This document shows positions 31,806-40,585 of a stretch of 46,828 nt of DNA, one piece after another. The notes beneath the pieces were generated by a model. It ran no database searches and was not told the origin of the DNA. It saw only the letters and a program-made list of their open reading frames with translations. Each line of letters begins with the position of its first letter. Position 1 is the stretch's first letter. The DNA is from Ignavibacteriota bacterium (GTDB lineage: Bacteria; Bacteroidota; Ignavibacteria; UBA10030; SZUA-254): positions 1 to 46,828 of the forward strand of contig JANYJZ010000010.1 of NCBI GenBank assembly GCA_025358305.1, written 5' to 3'. Both the position numbers and the translations under genes were made by a program.

Positions 31806-32378
31806 ATGGAACAGACAGGACGCACGCTCGCCGGAATGATCGCCGCGGCTCTCGCCCTCACGGTCATCTTCGCCAGCTGCTCCGGGGGAGACTCCCCCGA
31901 ACTGCAGTCGCTCCGGTCCCAAGCAAAGCAGGTCGCGGACGAACGCACGGGCATCGATGCCCGGCTCGCGATCTTCGACACGCTCGACTACACCGTCTTC
32001 TCCAACCAGGAGTGGACGAGGTTTCATGAAAGCCACGCCGCGGACATCAAGGTCTACTGGCCCGACGGCCACGTGACGCAGGGGCTCGACCGGCACATCG
32101 AGGACCTGAAGGCGATGTTCGTCTACGCTCCCGACACGAGGATCAAGGAACACCCGATCCGCATCGGCACCGGAAACTACACCGTCGTCACCGGAGTGTT
32201 CGAGGGGACATTCACCAAACCGATGCCCATCGGGAACGGCAAGTTCATCCCGCCCACCGGCAAGGCGTTCAAAATGCCGATGGCGACCATCGGGGTCTGG
32301 AAGGACGGCGTCATGACCGAAGAACATCTCTTCTGGGACAACCAGACGTATATGAAGCAGATCGGACTCATCCCCTAG
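31806..32378 (+). CDS. SnoaL/NTF2-like ester cyclase-type lipoprotein
   Basis: 190 residues, AAAGGAT upstream of the ATG. Lipoprotein signal with lipobox FASC, then a Ser/Gly linker. The rest is a cone-shaped SnoaL/NTF2 fold: an N-terminal helix (NQEWTRFHESHAADIKVYWP), DGHVTQGLDRHIEDLKAMFV, HPIRIGTGNYTVVTGVFEGT and the strands FKMPMATIGVWKDGVMTEEH-LFWDN. SnoaL-like proteins include polyketide cyclases and many uncharacterised binding proteins. A catalytic role is not certain for this secreted form. Confidence 0.85.
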   Translation: MEQTGRTLAGMIAAALALTVIFASCSGGDSPELQSLRSQAKQVADERTGIDARLAIFDTLDYTVFSNQEWTRFHESHAADIKVYWPDGHVTQGLDRHIEDLKAMFVYAPDTRIKEHPIRIGTGNYTVVTGVFEGTFTKPMPIGNGKFIPPTGKAFKMPMATIGVWKDGVMTEEHLFWDNQTYMKQIGLIP

Positions 32379-32414
32379 GCGCCTCGGCACCCTTTATCGG
32401 GCCTACGAATTGCG

Positions 32415-32467
32415 AGCGGCCCGCTGCTCTGCAGATCTCTGCTGAGCAGCGGGCCGCTGTTATTTTA
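32415..32467 (+). terminator. Terminator after the SnoaL-like gene
   Basis: AGCGGCCCGCTGCTC (32415-32429) and its exact inverse (32444-32458), followed by GTTATTTTAC. It stands between the converging SnoaL-like and aroB genes. Confidence 0.8.
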
Positions 32468-32501
32468 CGCCGGCGCCGAGAACTTCTTCGGCGTGCGCGA
32501 A

Positions 32502-33578
32502 TCAGGGCCGGAAGGCGCGCGAGACCGAGCGGATGAGCGAAGGGGGGATGTCGCGGGCGACGATCACCTTTCCGATCTTTCGCGGGACGACGAACCCACC
32601 TGAGGCCCCCAGGGCGACGAGACGTTCGACGAGCCGGTCCCGGGGGATGAAGCCGATCGAGGGATGGTAGGGCACTCTGCCGAGGAGGTCGTCGAAGAGC
32701 GCACCGTCGGCCTTGTCGGTGAGTCCCGCCGCGAGCGCGAGGCGAAGTTCCCAGCGCAGTCCGAGGACCACCGCCTCGCCGTGCCGAAGCCGGTACCGAG
32801 AAAGGTCCTCGAGTGCGTGTCCGACCGTGTGGCCGAGGTTGAGAACGGCGCGTCCGCCCCCGGCGCGCTCTTCGCGTTCATCGTCCTGGATGAGCTTCGC
32901 CTTCACCCTATTGCACCGGAGAATGATCTCCCGGAGCGCCGAGGGGTCGCCGGCGAGGATCGCGGCGATGTGACGGTCAAGGTAGGCGAAGATCCCCCGG
33001 TCGAGCATGCCGTATTTTAGGATCTCCCCGACCCCGGAGATGATCTCTCGCTTCGGAAGTGTCGCAAGGAACTCCGTGTCGGAGAAGACGAGGGAGGGCT
33101 GATGGTAGGCGCCGATCGCGTTCTTGCTCAGGGGGTGGTTCACCGCGGTCTTCCCGCCGATCGAACTTTCCACCTGCGCGAGGAGCGTCGTCGGCACCTG
33201 GACGAGCGGGATCCCTCTCCGGAAGGTCGCGGCGACGAACCCGGTGACGTCCCCCACGACGCCGCCGCCGAAGGCGAATAGGGCGGACCGCCGGGAGTAG
33301 TGCGATTCGAGGAGGCGCGTGATGATGCGGTTCGCGCACGCGAGCGACTTCTGGCGCTCTCCTCGGGCGATAACGATCTCCAGGACCTCGCATCCTTCCT
33401 TCCGGAGGAGTGCACTGAGGCGCCGCACATGCAGCGCGGCAACGCGCGTATCGGTGACGACCGCGATCTGCCGAGGGATGCCGAGCCGGGCCGCGAGGCC
33501 CGGGAGCGCAGGGAGGATGCCCGTTCCAAGGGTGATGGGGTACGAGCGCTCTCCGAGTTGGACCCGAATCATGTTCAT
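32502..33578 (-). CDS. aroB: 3-dehydroquinate synthase
   Basis: 358 residues. It catalyses the second step of the shikimate pathway, DAHP to 3-dehydroquinate, with NAD and a divalent metal. Visible motifs are FGGGVVGDVTGFVAATFRRG (NAD-binding), VPTTLLAQVESSIGGKTAVNHP (substrate-binding), the metal-ligand Glu in SGVGEILKYG and the His pair region NLGHTVGHALE. The ATG overlaps the aroK stop as ATGA, so translation is coupled. Confidence 0.97.
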   Translation of the reverse strand: MNMIRVQLGERSYPITLGTGILPALPGLAARLGIPRQIAVVTDTRVAALHVRRLSALLRKEGCEVLEIVIARGERQKSLACANRIITRLLESHYSRRSALFAFGGGVVGDVTGFVAATFRRGIPLVQVPTTLLAQVESSIGGKTAVNHPLSKNAIGAYHQPSLVFSDTEFLATLPKREIISGVGEILKYGMLDRGIFAYLDRHIAAILAGDPSALREIILRCNRVKAKLIQDDEREERAGGGRAVLNLGHTVGHALEDLSRYRLRHGEAVVLGLRWELRLALAAGLTDKADGALFDDLLGRVPYHPSIGFIPRDRLVERLVALGASGGFVVPRKIGKVIVARDIPPSLIRSVSRAFRP

Positions 33579-34141
33579 GAGGTTCTCTGCGGCGGTGGTC
33601 GGTGCTTCACCGCCCGGACGATCTCGTCGACCGTGATGCCGACGCGGTTGTTCCCCGTGGGGATGATGATATCAGCGCGGAGGTAGAAGGGTTCGCGCGT
33701 TGAGAAGAGGTGCCGGATCCTCGCCCGGAGATCGTCGTCGGTGAGGAGGTTGCCGTCCTTCCCCCAGAGCATCGGGCGGTTGTTCTTGAACCTCAGCCGG
33801 TGGTAGAGCTGCTCTTCGTCGACCTGGAGATAGATGAGAAGCCCGGAGGCCTTCACGGCCCGCAGGTTCTCCTCGTTGGCGACGGTGCCGCCGCCGAGGG
33901 AGACGACGCACGACCGCCGGGTCGCCATCCGGCCGAGGATGTCGAGCTCCACCGTCCGGAAATACTCCTCGCCCTCGTCGCTAAAGAGCTCGGTGACCTT
34001 TCTGCCGGTCGCCGCTTCGATCTCCGCGTCGATGTCGGCATACTCGAAGCCGAGCGTGTTGGCGAGGATAGGGGCGATGGTGCTCTTGCCGCTCCCCATG
34101 AATCCGGTGAGGTAGATGAGCGATGCGTTCGGCGGTTCCAT
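33575..34141 (-). CDS. aroK: Shikimate kinase
   Basis: 188 residues. Walker A GFMGSGKST near the N-terminus, the shikimate-binding Asp of YADIDAEIEAATG, the Arg of EEYFRTVE, GGGTV before the second substrate site and the LID region RFKNNRPMLWGK. It phosphorylates shikimate with ATP. It starts 3 bases after the outer-membrane protein gene and overlaps aroB by 4 bases. Confidence 0.96.
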   Translation of the reverse strand: MEPPNASLIYLTGFMGSGKSTIAPILANTLGFEYADIDAEIEAATGRKVTELFSDEGEEYFRTVELDILGRMATRRSCVVSLGGGTVANEENLRAVKASGLLIYLQVDEEQLYHRLRFKNNRPMLWGKDGNLLTDDDLRARIRHLFSTREPFYLRADIIIPTGNNRVGITVDEIVRAVKHRPPPQRTS

Positions 34142-34144
34142 GGC

Positions 34145-34849
34145 TCAAAAATGCCAGGCGAGGCCGACGGCGAGGTGCATGCCGTCGATGTTGACTCGGG
34201 AGTGCATCGTCTCGGCGGGCAGAGGTATGATCGTTCCCTTGACCGTCGTCGAGGTCTGCTGGAACCGGTTGACGGTCTCGAACTGCACGTCGCGGAACTT
34301 GAGCTCTCCGCGCAGGGAGATGGCCGGGGAGGTGTACCACTCCATCCCGCTCAAGACGTGGATCCCGAACCCGAGGCTCCGGTCGGTCGTCTCGGCCGAT
34401 GTACCGCCGTACTCGTACCGGCGCTGCCCGAAGTAGGCCCCGACGCCGCCCCCCATGAAGATGCGGATCTCGTCGGTGCCGACGGGGATGAAGAAGTATC
34501 CCGTCGCCTCGACGGGGACCGCCGTGACGCCGTCGAGGACCGGGACCGAGAGCGACCCGTACGGGACCGAAGAGGAGGTGCTCCTGGAAATGATCTCGAC
34601 GCTCAGGCCCAGCTGGAGGTTGCCCGAAGGGAGCGTGCGGCGCACATCGATGCCGGCGCTCAGGATGTCGTCCAGGGGGAAGAACTGGCTCCGGAGGAAC
34701 TCGTCAGGGTCGGCGGTGCGGTAGAAGACTTTGGAGGAGGTGGTGTAGGAACCGAACAAGGAGAGGCTCGTGGGCCGCTCCTGAGCGGCGATCGGGGCAC
34801 TGAGAGCCCCGATCGCCATCAGAATCATTGCCGTGCAGCAGAGTCGCAC
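34145..34849 (-). CDS. Outer-membrane beta-barrel protein of unknown function
   Basis: 234 residues from a GTG at 34849 (AGGA about 9 bases upstream). An internal ATG at 34828 would shorten the signal peptide. Signal peptide MILMAIGALSAPIAAQ. The mature protein is a run of amphipathic strands (SLSLFGSYTTSSKVFY, LQLGLSVEIISRS, EIRIFMGGGVGAYFGQRR) ending GMHLAVGLAWHF, with the terminal Phe usual for outer-membrane barrels. It lies between ppiD-like and aroK with tight spacing, so it is co-transcribed. Confidence 0.75.
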   Translation of the reverse strand: MRLCCTAMILMAIGALSAPIAAQERPTSLSLFGSYTTSSKVFYRTADPDEFLRSQFFPLDDILSAGIDVRRTLPSGNLQLGLSVEIISRSTSSSVPYGSLSVPVLDGVTAVPVEATGYFFIPVGTDEIRIFMGGGVGAYFGQRRYEYGGTSAETTDRSLGFGIHVLSGMEWYTSPAISLRGELKFRDVQFETVNRFQQTSTTVKGTIIPLPAETMHSRVNIDGMHLAVGLAWHF

Positions 34850-34883
34850 AACGGCACATCCTTTTAAATAAGTGAATCCCGCG

Positions 34884-36986
34884 TCAGCGGTAGAACTGGT
34901 CGCGGTTGTCGACGAGCTCGGCCGACTTCTTCAGGTTCTCGGACCAGTCGGTGAAGAAGCGGTTCCGCTTCTCGGTGAGGAGCTGCGTCAGGAGCGGGTC
35001 ATGCTGAGCCCGGTAGAGTGTCGAATCGAACGCCGATTTGCTCGTGAGCGTGATGAGATAGACGCCGCGCTGTCCGTCGACGGCCTTCGACATCTCGCCC
35101 TGGTTCAGCTGGGCGACCGTGCCGATGAAGCCCGGATCGCGTCCGATCGCCGGGAGGAACTGCGACAGGGTGAACGGCGCAAGGTGCTGGACCGGGAGAT
35201 CGGAGCGCTGCATGGTGATCTTGCCGAGGCTGTCGCCCGGGGAGAGCGTCGACCGGAGCTGGGTGGCGAGTGCCTTCAGCTTCTCGATCTTCTTGTCGTG
35301 CTTTACTTTCACTTCGATGACCGCCTTCACGTCGTCGTACGGCCGCACGCCGGCCTCCCGGATCTCGGAGACCATGAAGACGCCGAAGCCGTTCTGGAGC
35401 GAGTAGGACTCGCTGACGGCGCCCATCTTGGCCGTGAACGCGAACTTGGAGACGGTGGAGTTGACGCCGATGCCCGGGATGACGCCGGCCTTCTGGAACG
35501 CGGGCGTCTCAAGGAGATTGTACTTGCTCTGTTCCGCCTCCTTCGTGAAGTCGCCTTCCTTCGCCAGAAACGCGAAGTCCTGGGCGCGTTGGGAGATGTC
35601 GGCGCGCGTGGCGGAGCTCATACTGATCTTCATGAGGATGCTCGAGATCTTCACTTCGCGGCTGTCGCGGCCGAGGACCTTGATGACGTGGTATCCGAAT
35701 TGGGTGCGGACCGGTCCCGTGATCTGTCCAGGCTTCGTCTTCCCCGCGGCCTCTTCGAACGGCTTCACCATCCGGCCTTTGCCGAACCAGCCGAGATCGC
35801 CGCCCTTCTGGGAGGACGGGTCCTTCGAATATTGCTTTGCGAGGGATCCAAAATCCTCCCCCTTCTTCGCGCGCTCGGTGAGCGTGCGGGCGAGCTTCAA
35901 TGCGGCGATGCTGTCATTGTTCTCGACGCGGATGAGGATGTGCGCCGCATGGGTGAACTCGTCCTTCCCGGCGCGGAACTCGAGCACCTTCATGAGGTGG
36001 TAGCCGTCGAATTCCTTCACGGGTCCGACGATGCTCCCGGCGGAGGCGGAGAAGGCCGCGGTCTCCTGGTCGGGGGTGAGCTCGCCGTGCTTCACGAAAT
36101 TGTCGGATGCGGGGGTCTCGGAATAGGTCTTCACGAGTTCCGCGAAGTCGGCGCCCGCCTTCGCGCGCCGAACGATGTCTTCCATGTCGCTGATGACGCT
36201 CTGGCTGTCGACAGCGGAGGGCGCTTCGGGGAACAGGACGTACTTCAGCTTCCGCGTCGCTTCGGTCTTGAACTCCTCCTGGTGGTCGCTGTAGTACCGG
36301 CGGTAGTCCTCCTCGCCCGCGGCGATCTCGTTGTCCTTCACCAGGGCGTTCGGGTCGAAGTAGATGGTCTCGGCGGTGTACTTGATGTTCTCGTCGCTGA
36401 AGCGCTGGAGGACGTCACCCTCAGTGACGCGGACGCTCGACAGGATGATGCTTTGGAGCTTCTCGCGCAAGTGCTGCTTCCGGACGATGTCCTCGACGCG
36501 GACGACGACATCCTTGTTCTTCGGGTTCTTCAGCTGGAACTCGTACTGCTGGCGGTTAAAGGTGCCGGTGGAGTCGGTGAACTGGCCCTTGAGGAAGTCC
36601 GGCGGGGTCGGGCCGAAGATGGCGTCGATGATCTCCTGGTTGGAGACGGTGATCCCGAGCTTCTTGATCTGTTCGTCGTAGAGATGCTGCTCGACGACCT
36701 GGTTCCAGACCTGGTCGCGGATGAGCCGCTGCTGGTTGTCGTCCGGCTCGACGCCGGATTGGGTCTTCTGATTGTCGGCGGCCTGGCGAACCATGTCGGA
36801 AAAGTCCTTGTACTGGATCGCTTCCCCGTTGATGGAGCCGACCTCCTGCGAGCGAGCGTTCATCTTGGCGCTCTTGCGGCCGGTGATATCCATCCCCCAG
36901 TCGAGAACGATGTACACAACGAAGAGTCCAGCGAAAATGGCGAACACCTTCGTCATGCTCTCCCGAATCTGTGTCATTAACGGCAT
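34884..36986 (-). CDS. PpiD-like membrane-anchored peptidyl-prolyl isomerase
   Basis: 700 residues. Residues 1-10 are cytoplasmic, then one membrane helix (VFAIFAGLFVVYIVLDWGMD), then a periplasmic SurA-type N-terminal chaperone domain (about 45-230; VGSINGEAIQYKDFSDMVRQ). A parvulin domain lies around 345-440 (HAAHILIRVEN, FGSLAKQYSKDPSSQKGGDL and GWFGKGRM, QFGYHVIKVL), with a further parvulin-like stretch before and after. PpiD assists folding of newly exported and outer-membrane proteins, which suits the outer-membrane protein gene 34 bases downstream. The length is normal for FCB-group PpiD/SurA-like proteins. The extended parvulin array distinguishes it from E. coli PpiD. Confidence 0.9.
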   Translation of the reverse strand: MPLMTQIRESMTKVFAIFAGLFVVYIVLDWGMDITGRKSAKMNARSQEVGSINGEAIQYKDFSDMVRQAADNQKTQSGVEPDDNQQRLIRDQVWNQVVEQHLYDEQIKKLGITVSNQEIIDAIFGPTPPDFLKGQFTDSTGTFNRQQYEFQLKNPKNKDVVVRVEDIVRKQHLREKLQSIILSSVRVTEGDVLQRFSDENIKYTAETIYFDPNALVKDNEIAAGEEDYRRYYSDHQEEFKTEATRKLKYVLFPEAPSAVDSQSVISDMEDIVRRAKAGADFAELVKTYSETPASDNFVKHGELTPDQETAAFSASAGSIVGPVKEFDGYHLMKVLEFRAGKDEFTHAAHILIRVENNDSIAALKLARTLTERAKKGEDFGSLAKQYSKDPSSQKGGDLGWFGKGRMVKPFEEAAGKTKPGQITGPVRTQFGYHVIKVLGRDSREVKISSILMKISMSSATRADISQRAQDFAFLAKEGDFTKEAEQSKYNLLETPAFQKAGVIPGIGVNSTVSKFAFTAKMGAVSESYSLQNGFGVFMVSEIREAGVRPYDDVKAVIEVKVKHDKKIEKLKALATQLRSTLSPGDSLGKITMQRSDLPVQHLAPFTLSQFLPAIGRDPGFIGTVAQLNQGEMSKAVDGQRGVYLITLTSKSAFDSTLYRAQHDPLLTQLLTEKRNRFFTDWSENLKKSAELVDNRDQFYR

Positions 36987-37103
36987 TGTGGTGGTATTCC
37001 TATGATAGAATGAAGGGTAACAGGCTGAATGAAAAATATACGAGGAAAATCCCTGAAATGCAACGAAGATTTCCCCCCGCGACAGCAGTGCGAGGGGAGT
37101 GTC

Positions 37104-37132
37104 TTGCCTCTGACGCCGAGGAGGAGTATATT
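37104..37132 (+). promoter_or_regulatory. Promoter of the threonine synthase gene
   Basis: TTGCCT (37104-37109), 17 bases, TATATT (37127-37132). The predicted start near 37139 leaves a 19-base leader. Confidence 0.6.
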
Positions 37133-37157
37133 ACCCGCCCATAGTGAAAAATGCCCG

Positions 37158-38333
37158 ATGAAAACCTATTTTACGCATCTTCGCTGCAGCCAGTGCTCCC
37201 GGGAATTCTCCCCCCGTTCGATTCAGACCGTCTGCCCCGACTGCAATAAAACGCTCCTGGCCGAGTACGATCTGGCCGCGGCCAAGGGGGGGCTTTCCCG
37301 AGAGGAGATCGCCAAACGGCCCGGCGATCTCTGGCGCTACCGCGAGCTTCTCCCGGTCTTCGAGGAGAAGAACATCGTGACGCTCGGGGAGGGATGGACC
37401 CCCCTTCTGAAGACCCCCCGGCTCGGGGCCGAGCTGAAGCTGTCGAACCTCTACGTCAAGGAAGAGGGGTACAACCCGACAGGCTCGTTCAAGGCCCGGG
37501 GTCTCGCCCTCGCCGTTTCGAAGGCGAAGGAGCTCGGCATCCGCGAGGCCGCGATGCCCTCGGCCGGCAACGCCGGCGGCGCCTTGGCCGCCTACGCGGC
37601 CCAGGCGGGGATCGTTGCGCATGTCTTCGTGCCGAAGGACACCCCCGTCGTGAACATCCGCGAGGTCTCCGTCTACGGCGGACGCGTCGTCTTGGTCGAC
37701 GGGGTCATCAGCGACGCGGCCAAGGCCATGAACGAGGGCCGAGCGGGGACCTCCTGGTTCGACATGTCGACGATGAAGGAGCCCTACCGGCTCGAAGGGA
37801 AGAAGACCATGGGCTACGAGATCGCCGAGCAGTTCGCTTGGGAGCTCCCCGACGTCATCTTCTACCCGACGGGCGGGGGAACGGGACTCATCGGCATGTG
37901 GAAGGCGTTCCGGGAAATGGAGGCGCTCGGTTGGATCTCCGGTAAGAGGCCCCGGATGGTCTGCGTCCAGTCTTCGGGATGCGCCCCGGTCGTGCGCGCG
38001 TTCGGCCAAGGGAAGACCGAGACCCAGTTCTGGGAGAACGCGAAGACCGCCGCCTCCGGCCTCAGGGTCCCGAAGCCGTTCGCCGATACGCTCATCTTGG
38101 AGGCGCTCTACGAAAGCAGCGGCATCGCTGTGGCGGTGCCCGACGCGGAGATCATCGCCGATATCCGCCTGGCCGCCCGGACCGAGGGGCTCTTCCTCTC
38201 GCCCGAAGGGGCCGCGACGGTCACGGCGGCCCGGGAACTCTCCAGGAGCGGGTTTCTGAAGCCTGCCGACTCGGTGCTCCTGTTCAACACCGGTTCGGGA
38301 TACAAATATTTCGAGCTCTTTCCCGGCCCATAG
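37158..38333 (+). CDS. thrC: Threonine synthase
   Basis: 391 residues from the ATG at 37158; upstream in-frame codons lie across the promoter and are rejected. A zinc-ribbon-like N-terminus (CSQC and CPDC) precedes the PLP fold. The Schiff-base Lys is in NPTGSFKARG, the substrate loop is SAGNAGGALAAYAA, and the phosphate-binding glycine loop is PTGGGTGLIGMWKA. It converts O-phosphohomoserine to threonine. Homoserine kinase and dehydrogenase genes are not in the window. The leader is too short to hold an attenuator. Confidence 0.95.
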   Translation: MKTYFTHLRCSQCSREFSPRSIQTVCPDCNKTLLAEYDLAAAKGGLSREEIAKRPGDLWRYRELLPVFEEKNIVTLGEGWTPLLKTPRLGAELKLSNLYVKEEGYNPTGSFKARGLALAVSKAKELGIREAAMPSAGNAGGALAAYAAQAGIVAHVFVPKDTPVVNIREVSVYGGRVVLVDGVISDAAKAMNEGRAGTSWFDMSTMKEPYRLEGKKTMGYEIAEQFAWELPDVIFYPTGGGTGLIGMWKAFREMEALGWISGKRPRMVCVQSSGCAPVVRAFGQGKTETQFWENAKTAASGLRVPKPFADTLILEALYESSGIAVAVPDAEIIADIRLAARTEGLFLSPEGAATVTAARELSRSGFLKPADSVLLFNTGSGYKYFELFPGP

Positions 38334-38334
38334 G

Positions 38335-38363
38335 TTGACTTTTATACCGGGTTTTTGTATGAT
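38335..38363 (+). promoter_or_regulatory. Promoter of the STAS gene
   Basis: TTGACT (38335-38340), 17 bases, TATGAT (38358-38363). Start near 38370, leader about 33 bases. Confidence 0.65.
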
Positions 38364-38402
38364 TGAACATTCCACTTGTCCCGTACATCCGTAGGAAACA
38401 CT

Positions 38403-38750
38403 ATGCAAATCAAAGAAAAAATCGATAACGACGTCGCCATTCTGACCTTCAAGGGCGACCTTCTCGGCGAACCGGATACGACGAAGATCCGCGAGAAGAT
38501 CCACAGCCTCCTTGAGGACAACGTGAAGCACGTCATTATCGATCTCGGCGGTGTGAACTACATGAATAGCTCCGGCATCGGCACGCTGATCGCGGCTTTG
38601 ACGACGATGAAGAACGGCGGCGGCGCCCTGCGCCTCGCGAACGTCGGCGGCAAGGTCCAGAACCTCTTTGTCGTGACGCAGCTCGTGAAGGTGTTCGACA
38701 CGTACGAGACGGTGGACCGGGCGCTCGCAAGCTACAGGGGCGAGAAGTAA
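38403..38750 (+). CDS. STAS-domain anti-sigma factor antagonist
   Basis: 115 residues, AGGA 6 bases before the ATG. A single STAS domain: N-terminal strand VAILTFKGDL, helix TTKIREKIHSLL, and the phosphorylatable serine loop VNYMNSSGIGTLIAAL (S56/S57), followed by LRLANVGGKVQNLFVVTQL. The acidic residue usually before the Ser-Ser is Asn here. Such proteins release sigma factors or control phosphatases by partner switching with an RsbW-like kinase; no such kinase is in the window. This may link to the stress theme, but no direct evidence. Confidence 0.92.
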   Translation: MQIKEKIDNDVAILTFKGDLLGEPDTTKIREKIHSLLEDNVKHVIIDLGGVNYMNSSGIGTLIAALTTMKNGGGALRLANVGGKVQNLFVVTQLVKVFDTYETVDRALASYRGEK

Positions 38751-38780
38751 TTTCAATGCTGTTCCAGGAGGGTTCCGGTC

Positions 38781-39251
38781 GTGGACCTTTCATCACCGGC
38801 GTTCCAGAATAACGGTCTCATTCCCACCAAGTATGCGCACCAGGGAGTGACGGGAGGAAGAAACATCTCCATCCCCCTCGCCTGGGACGGTGTCCCAGCC
38901 GGTACGCAATCATTCGCACTCTCGATCATTGATCCGCACCCGGTCGCCAAGAACTGGGTGCACTGGATCGCCGTGAACATCCCCGCTCTCACGCGCGAAC
39001 TCGCCGAGGGCGCTTCGCGCTCGCTCATGCCCTCCGGCACGAAAGAACTCTACACCTCCTATGGGGACGCCGGCTACGGCGGACCCGAACCCCCGAAGGG
39101 CTCCGGCCCACATCCCTACGTCGTCACGCTCTACGCACTCAACGTCAAGGCGCTCGACTGCACCCTGACGGCATCGCTCACGGCGTTCCTGAAGCTCCTG
39201 GACGGGAACGTCCTTGCCAGCGCGGTGCTCACCGGCATCTACGAACGCTGA
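38781..39251 (+). CDS. YbhB/YbcL family PEBP-like protein
   Basis: 156 residues from a GTG at 38781, with AGGAGG 9 bases upstream. Phosphatidylethanolamine-binding-protein fold: FQNNGLIPTKYAHQG, NISIPLAWDGVP, the ligand-site IIDPHPVAKNWVHWIAVNIP and GYGGPEPPKGSGPHPYVVTLYAL. Bacterial members are cytoplasmic; the role is unsettled, possibly kinase or protease inhibition. It lies 30 bases after the STAS gene. Confidence 0.93.
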   Translation: MDLSSPAFQNNGLIPTKYAHQGVTGGRNISIPLAWDGVPAGTQSFALSIIDPHPVAKNWVHWIAVNIPALTRELAEGASRSLMPSGTKELYTSYGDAGYGGPEPPKGSGPHPYVVTLYALNVKALDCTLTASLTAFLKLLDGNVLASAVLTGIYER

Positions 39252-39255
39252 ACCG

Positions 39256-39277
39256 CGCGCCCCCCCGTCGGGGCGCG
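39256..39277. terminator. Small hairpin between convergent genes
   Basis: CGCGCCCC (39256-39263) pairs with GGGGCGCG (39270-39277) between the PEBP and kinase stops. No T-run, so weak. Confidence 0.4.
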
Positions 39278-40585
39278 TCACGTGAGGAAGATGGTGAACT
39301 GGGTCGGCTGACCTGGCGGGCTTTCAAGCGTGAACTCGAACTTGTGGTGCGCGAGGATCTCCTGGACAAGCGTGAGACCGATCCCCTGGCCGTTCTCCTT
39401 CGTGCTGAAGAACGGCGTGAAGAGGTGCTTTCGCGTCTCCTCCGAGATGCCGGGGCCTGAGTCCTCGATCGTCACGCTCTGTTTTCCGTCCTTCCTCCCC
39501 AGTCGTACGGTGATCGTTCCGCCCGTCTCGACCGCCTCCATCGCGTTCTTCAAGATGTTCAGGAACACCTGCTCCATCTGATGGGCGTCAATGACGGCCG
39601 GCGCGAGGTCGGAACGGATGTCCCAGACGACGCGGATCGACCGGCGCGCGAGTTCCGCGCCGAGGAGTGCGACGAGGTGCTCCAGGATCGGCTTCACCTC
39701 GGTGAGCTGCCTGTGCGGCAGCGGCAGCTTCACGATGTCGGCGAAGCTCTTCATGAACGCATTGAGGTGCTCTGTCCGTGCGATCGCGACCGTGAGCGCC
39801 GTCTCGAAGTCGCCTCGGTCCGCTTCACGGATCTGTTCCTTGTAGTGGAGGCAGGAGTGGAGAAGGGAGTTTGCCGCCCCGAGGGAGTTGTTCACCTCGT
39901 GGGAGAGCATCCGAATGAGCTTCTCGTATGCGGCCTTTTCGGACCTGCGGAACTCCTCGGTGAGCTCCTCGATGAGGTAGAAGGTGCGCGGATGCCCCTG
40001 GTCGATGAACTGCGACCTGTGGCACTTCACCTTCCGGACGCCGCGCAAGGTGACGACCGCCGACTCGCCCACCGCGAGGCCGTCAAGCGTGCCGCCGATG
40101 GGGAGGTGGAGCGACGCGACCTTCCGTCCAAGGAGGTCGGCGCTGGCGGCCTGGAGGATCAATTCTGCGCCGGGGTTGACGAATGAGATCTTCCCGTCGT
40201 AATCGAGCGTGACGATCGCCGTCGGCGTGACCCGAAGGATCTTCTCGAGGAAGAAGTGCTGTTCCTGGATCCTCACCCGTTCTCTAAGGAGGTTGTCGAT
40301 CATGAGGTTATAGACGCCGATGAGCCTGTCCATCTCCGGCTGGCCGAGCTCCCGAATGCGTGTCGTGAAGTCCCCTCCCTTCATGAACTCGACGCCGGAG
40401 GCGATGAGTTCCAACGGCTCGAAGAGCCCCCGGAAGATCTTCGTCGCCGCGAGGAACGAAAGGATGAAGAAAACCTCCAGGGCGAGGAGCCATGCTCGGT
40501 GGTCCCAGAGGAGCGCGGTCACGACGATCGCGAACGCGAGGTGGATGGCGAGGAGATAGAGGGAGAACTTCCGGCGGAGGGTCAC
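39278..40585 (-). CDS. NtrB/NtrY-like sensor histidine kinase
   Basis: 435 residues from a GTG at 40585 that overlaps the regulator's stop as GTGA. Two close membrane helices (about 7-26 and 31-50), a HAMP-like segment (FEPLELIASGVEFMKGGDFT), a PAS domain (about 108-205; FLEKILRVTPTAIVTLDYDG), then the phospho-acceptor H229 in MLSHEVNNSLGAANS. The ATP-binding domain has N-box FLNILKNAMEAV, G1 DSGPGI and G2 KENGQGIGLTLV. With almost no periplasmic loop it probably reads a membrane or cytoplasmic signal. It is the partner of the NtrC-type regulator just upstream. Confidence 0.94.
   Translation of the reverse strand: MTLRRKFSLYLLAIHLAFAIVVTALLWDHRAWLLALEVFFILSFLAATKIFRGLFEPLELIASGVEFMKGGDFTTRIRELGQPEMDRLIGVYNLMIDNLLRERVRIQEQHFFLEKILRVTPTAIVTLDYDGKISFVNPGAELILQAASADLLGRKVASLHLPIGGTLDGLAVGESAVVTLRGVRKVKCHRSQFIDQGHPRTFYLIEELTEEFRRSEKAAYEKLIRMLSHEVNNSLGAANSLLHSCLHYKEQIREADRGDFETALTVAIARTEHLNAFMKSFADIVKLPLPHRQLTEVKPILEHLVALLGAELARRSIRVVWDIRSDLAPAVIDAHQMEQVFLNILKNAMEAVETGGTITVRLGRKDGKQSVTIEDSGPGISEETRKHLFTPFFSTKENGQGIGLTLVQEILAHHKFEFTLESPPGQPTQFTIFLT

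Noticed and set aside
34872-36980. A 702-codon open frame antisense to the PpiD-like gene
   Set aside because: Leu/Asp/Val low-complexity translation and no start signal; the minus strand has a full SurA/parvulin protein.
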